64,000 bases of DNA from an uncultured Oscillospiraceae bacterium (GTDB lineage: Bacteria > Bacillota > Clostridia > Oscillospirales > Oscillospiraceae). Below the pieces are notes generated by a model. That model was given only the letters and a program-made list of their open reading frames with translations. It was not told where the DNA came from and made no database searches. Numbering within the stretch: the first letter of the stretch is position 1; every line of letters begins with the position of its first letter. Position numbers and translations under genes: made by a program. Positions 62,643-64,000 of the stretch are shown piece by piece. Location: the NCBI GenBank assembly GCA_947629955.1, contig CANRFT010000009.1, positions 1-64,000 on the forward strand. The letters run 5' to 3'.

Positions 62643-64000
62643 TTACGCGGCGGGCTCTCCCGCTGCCTCGCCGCCGGTCTCGGGGGCAGGATCGGGCTGG
62701 GGGGCGGCGGTGGGCGGGGCCGGGGGATCGGTGTGCGCCACCGGCGGGTCAGTGGGGACAGCGGGCGGATCGGTGGAAACCACCGGGGGATCCGTGGATA
62801 CGACGGGCGGATCGGTAGGTACCACCGGGGGATCGGTGGGCACGACGGGCGGGTCAGTGGTCACTGCCGGCGGATCGGTCACCACTGGGGCCTGCGTGGC
62901 GGGAGGCTGGGTGGCCGGCGGCTCTGTGGCCGGAGCCTCCGTAGCCGGGGGCTGGGTAGCGGGCGGCGTGGTCGGCACCGTAGTGGTGCCGCCGGCGCCC
63001 CAGGGACCGGAGTCCGCGGGGTTGTAGAGGATCACTCTGTCCCGTTTGGCGTACCGGCTGTGATTCTCATGGGTCCGGGAGAGAAGGGTGCCGTCCTTGG
63101 CGTACACCAGGCGGTACACGTCCACCTCGTAGCCGGTGTAGGGAGTCACGTCCTCCTGGGTGGTGCCTCTGGGAACGGAGGCGTCGGGCTTATACACCGT
63201 AGTCCAGGGGGTCTGAGAGAGCTGTTTGATCTCCGTCTTCACATAGTGCCCGTCGGGATTGGTGCCGTAGAAGGAGACGGTCAGGGTCCTGCCGGATACG
63301 GAGGTGACGATCTTCAAAGGATAGCCGGTGTTGTTCTGGAACTTGTAGTCCAGAGAGGGATAGTAGACGGTGGCGTCCAAACCGTTGGCGATATAGCCGG
63401 TGGCAAAGGCGTGGGCCGCGCGCCGGACGATCTTCAGGTTGGCGTACACGGAGCAGTAGTAGAGGCAGGAAGAGACCTGGCACACGCCGCCGCCGTCCAT
63501 GGGAACCGTCTGTCCGCCCTTGTAACCGGTGGCGGTCTTATAGCCGTTGGCTACGTTGGGGTGGCCGATGGCGCCGAAATAGGAGAAGGTCTCGCCGGGA
63601 TTGACCACCTTGCCGTTGCAGAACTTGGCGGCCCGCGTGACATTGAACACCCGGTTGGCGATACCCGAGATGTGGGTGGTGACGGTGGCCAGTTTGTCGT
63701 GATAGAAGTCGCCCTCGGCATAGGGATTCACGTTGGAGTTGGGATCGGGGTCAGGGGTTTCAATCTGGGGAGAGGTGCGGACCAGGGAAATGGTGCAGCT
63801 CTCGCCGGGGCCGACGCCGTCCAGAGCCGTCTGAGCCGACGCCGTGTCGATAGAGAGACCGATGACAGCGGGGATCATGTTGCCGTCCTCATCCTTGACA
63901 GGGGCCTGGGGCTCCACATAGATCTGCTCGTTGAGCTCGTCGGCAGTGATCTCCAGGCAGGGGATGGTGCGGGTCGCCACGGACAGCTCGTCTCTCCCAC
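62643..64000 (-). CDS. VanW-family protein, partial (N-terminus outside the window)
   Basis: At least 452 residues of a VanW-domain protein; the frame is still open at the window edge. The VanW core (FSYFGAIGHPNVANGYKTATGYKGGQTVPMDGGGVCQVSSCLYYCS) is complete. Before it lies a domain (ending near TSPQIETPDPDPNSN) of the type found in peptidoglycan-binding VanW proteins. After it, about 100 residues are Pro/Thr rich, with repeated TDPPVV units, and probably span the wall. Function is unknown; such proteins are usually exported. The GTG at 63980 is only an internal codon. Confidence 0.87.
   Translation of the reverse strand, partial: GRDELSVATRTIPCLEITADELNEQIYVEPQAPVKDEDGNMIPAVIGLSIDTASAQTALDGVGPGESCTISLVRTSPQIETPDPDPNSNVNPYAEGDFYHDKLATVTTHISGIANRVFNVTRAAKFCNGKVVNPGETFSYFGAIGHPNVANGYKTATGYKGGQTVPMDGGGVCQVSSCLYYCSVYANLKIVRRAAHAFATGYIANGLDATVYYPSLDYKFQNNTGYPLKIVTSVSGRTLTVSFYGTNPDGHYVKTEIKQLSQTPWTTVYKPDASVPRGTTQEDVTPYTGYEVDVYRLVYAKDGTLLSRTHENHSRYAKRDRVILYNPADSGPWGAGGTTTVPTTPPATQPPATEAPATEPPATQPPATQAPVVTDPPAVTTDPPVVPTDPPVVPTDPPVVSTDPPVVSTDPPAVPTDPPVAHTDPPAPPTAAPQPDPAPETGGEAAGEPAA
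62700..62960 (-). repeat. Pro/Thr-rich low-complexity repeat in the VanW gene
   Basis: Short in-frame direct repeats encode TDPPVV(P/S)T and PPATQ/EAP units. Adjacent copies are near-identical at DNA level, so length variation by slippage is likely. It has no CRISPR character because there are no unique spacers. Confidence 0.85.

Noticed and set aside
62700..62960. Possible CRISPR or minisatellite array
   Set aside because: The repeats are coding, low-complexity Pro/Thr units within the VanW gene.

Overview
The window reads as a chromosomal segment of a GC-rich, low-motility Clostridia (Firmicutes), most like the Oscillospiraceae group that contains Flavonifractor, Pseudoflavonifractor and Lawsonibacter. 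This is inferred from strong AGGAGG ribosome binding sites, sigma-A type promoters with 17-bp spacers, FtsEX with a separate M23 hydrolase, LCP, VanW, DUF4358, DUF4830 and UPF0210 families, and very GC-rich codon use. No rRNA, tRNA, CRISPR array, transposase or integrase was recognised.

Layout. 1-1.9 kb: AT-richer, probably acquired DNA with the first 12 codons of an HsdM-like methylase at the edge, a Fic protein overlapping it, and a broken AbrB/SpoVT gene. 1.9-8.4 kb: an SDR oxidoreductase, the TldE/TldD pair, and an ECF sigma factor with an RsgI-like, multi-PepSY anti-sigma protein. 8.6-15.7 kb: M16C peptidase, galE plus a sugar nucleotidyltransferase, a DtxR/MntR-type regulator, a P-loop protein and a FliB-like protein. 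15.9-25.8 kb: one long plus-strand gene run, uvrB-traX-ybaK-M28-uvrA-COG2426-phosphatase-M32, whose promoter carries an SOS-box-like sequence. 25.8-31.6 kb: two MFS carriers, an AEC carrier, a phosphopantetheinyl transferase, a GT2 glycosyltransferase and two tiny ORFs.

31.7-36.1 kb: prfB, then a tightly overlapping operon of a Crp/Fnr regulator with a NitT/TauT-type ABC transporter; a perfect palindrome sits over its start site. 36.2-43.6 kb: LCP, GtrA, an SGNH-DUF4358 lipoprotein pair bracketed by two copies of the asnA 3' end, asnA, M29 aminopeptidase and phosphoglucomutase. 43.6-48.9 kb: AIM24-like protein, glgP and malQ (glycogen/maltodextrin use) and a SprT-like protease. 48.9-53.3 kb: ftsE-ftsX-M23 hydrolase and an S41 protease, a cell-division peptidoglycan module with WalR-like repeats in the leader. 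53.5-62.6 kb: CdaR-like regulator, RsuA-type pseudouridine synthase, DUF4830, two paralogous membrane proteins with MscS, mtaB, yfbR, ACT plus UPF0210, DUF2461. The right edge cuts a VanW protein with a Pro/Thr-rich tail.

Most genes are housekeeping. The observations with most novelty value are regulatory or architectural: the ECF/RsgI/PepSY hybrid, the operator palindromes, the duplicated asnA end around a two-gene cassette, a clamp-binding-like tail on the SprT protein, and WalR-like repeats before ftsEX. I did not find a clearly new multi-gene system.
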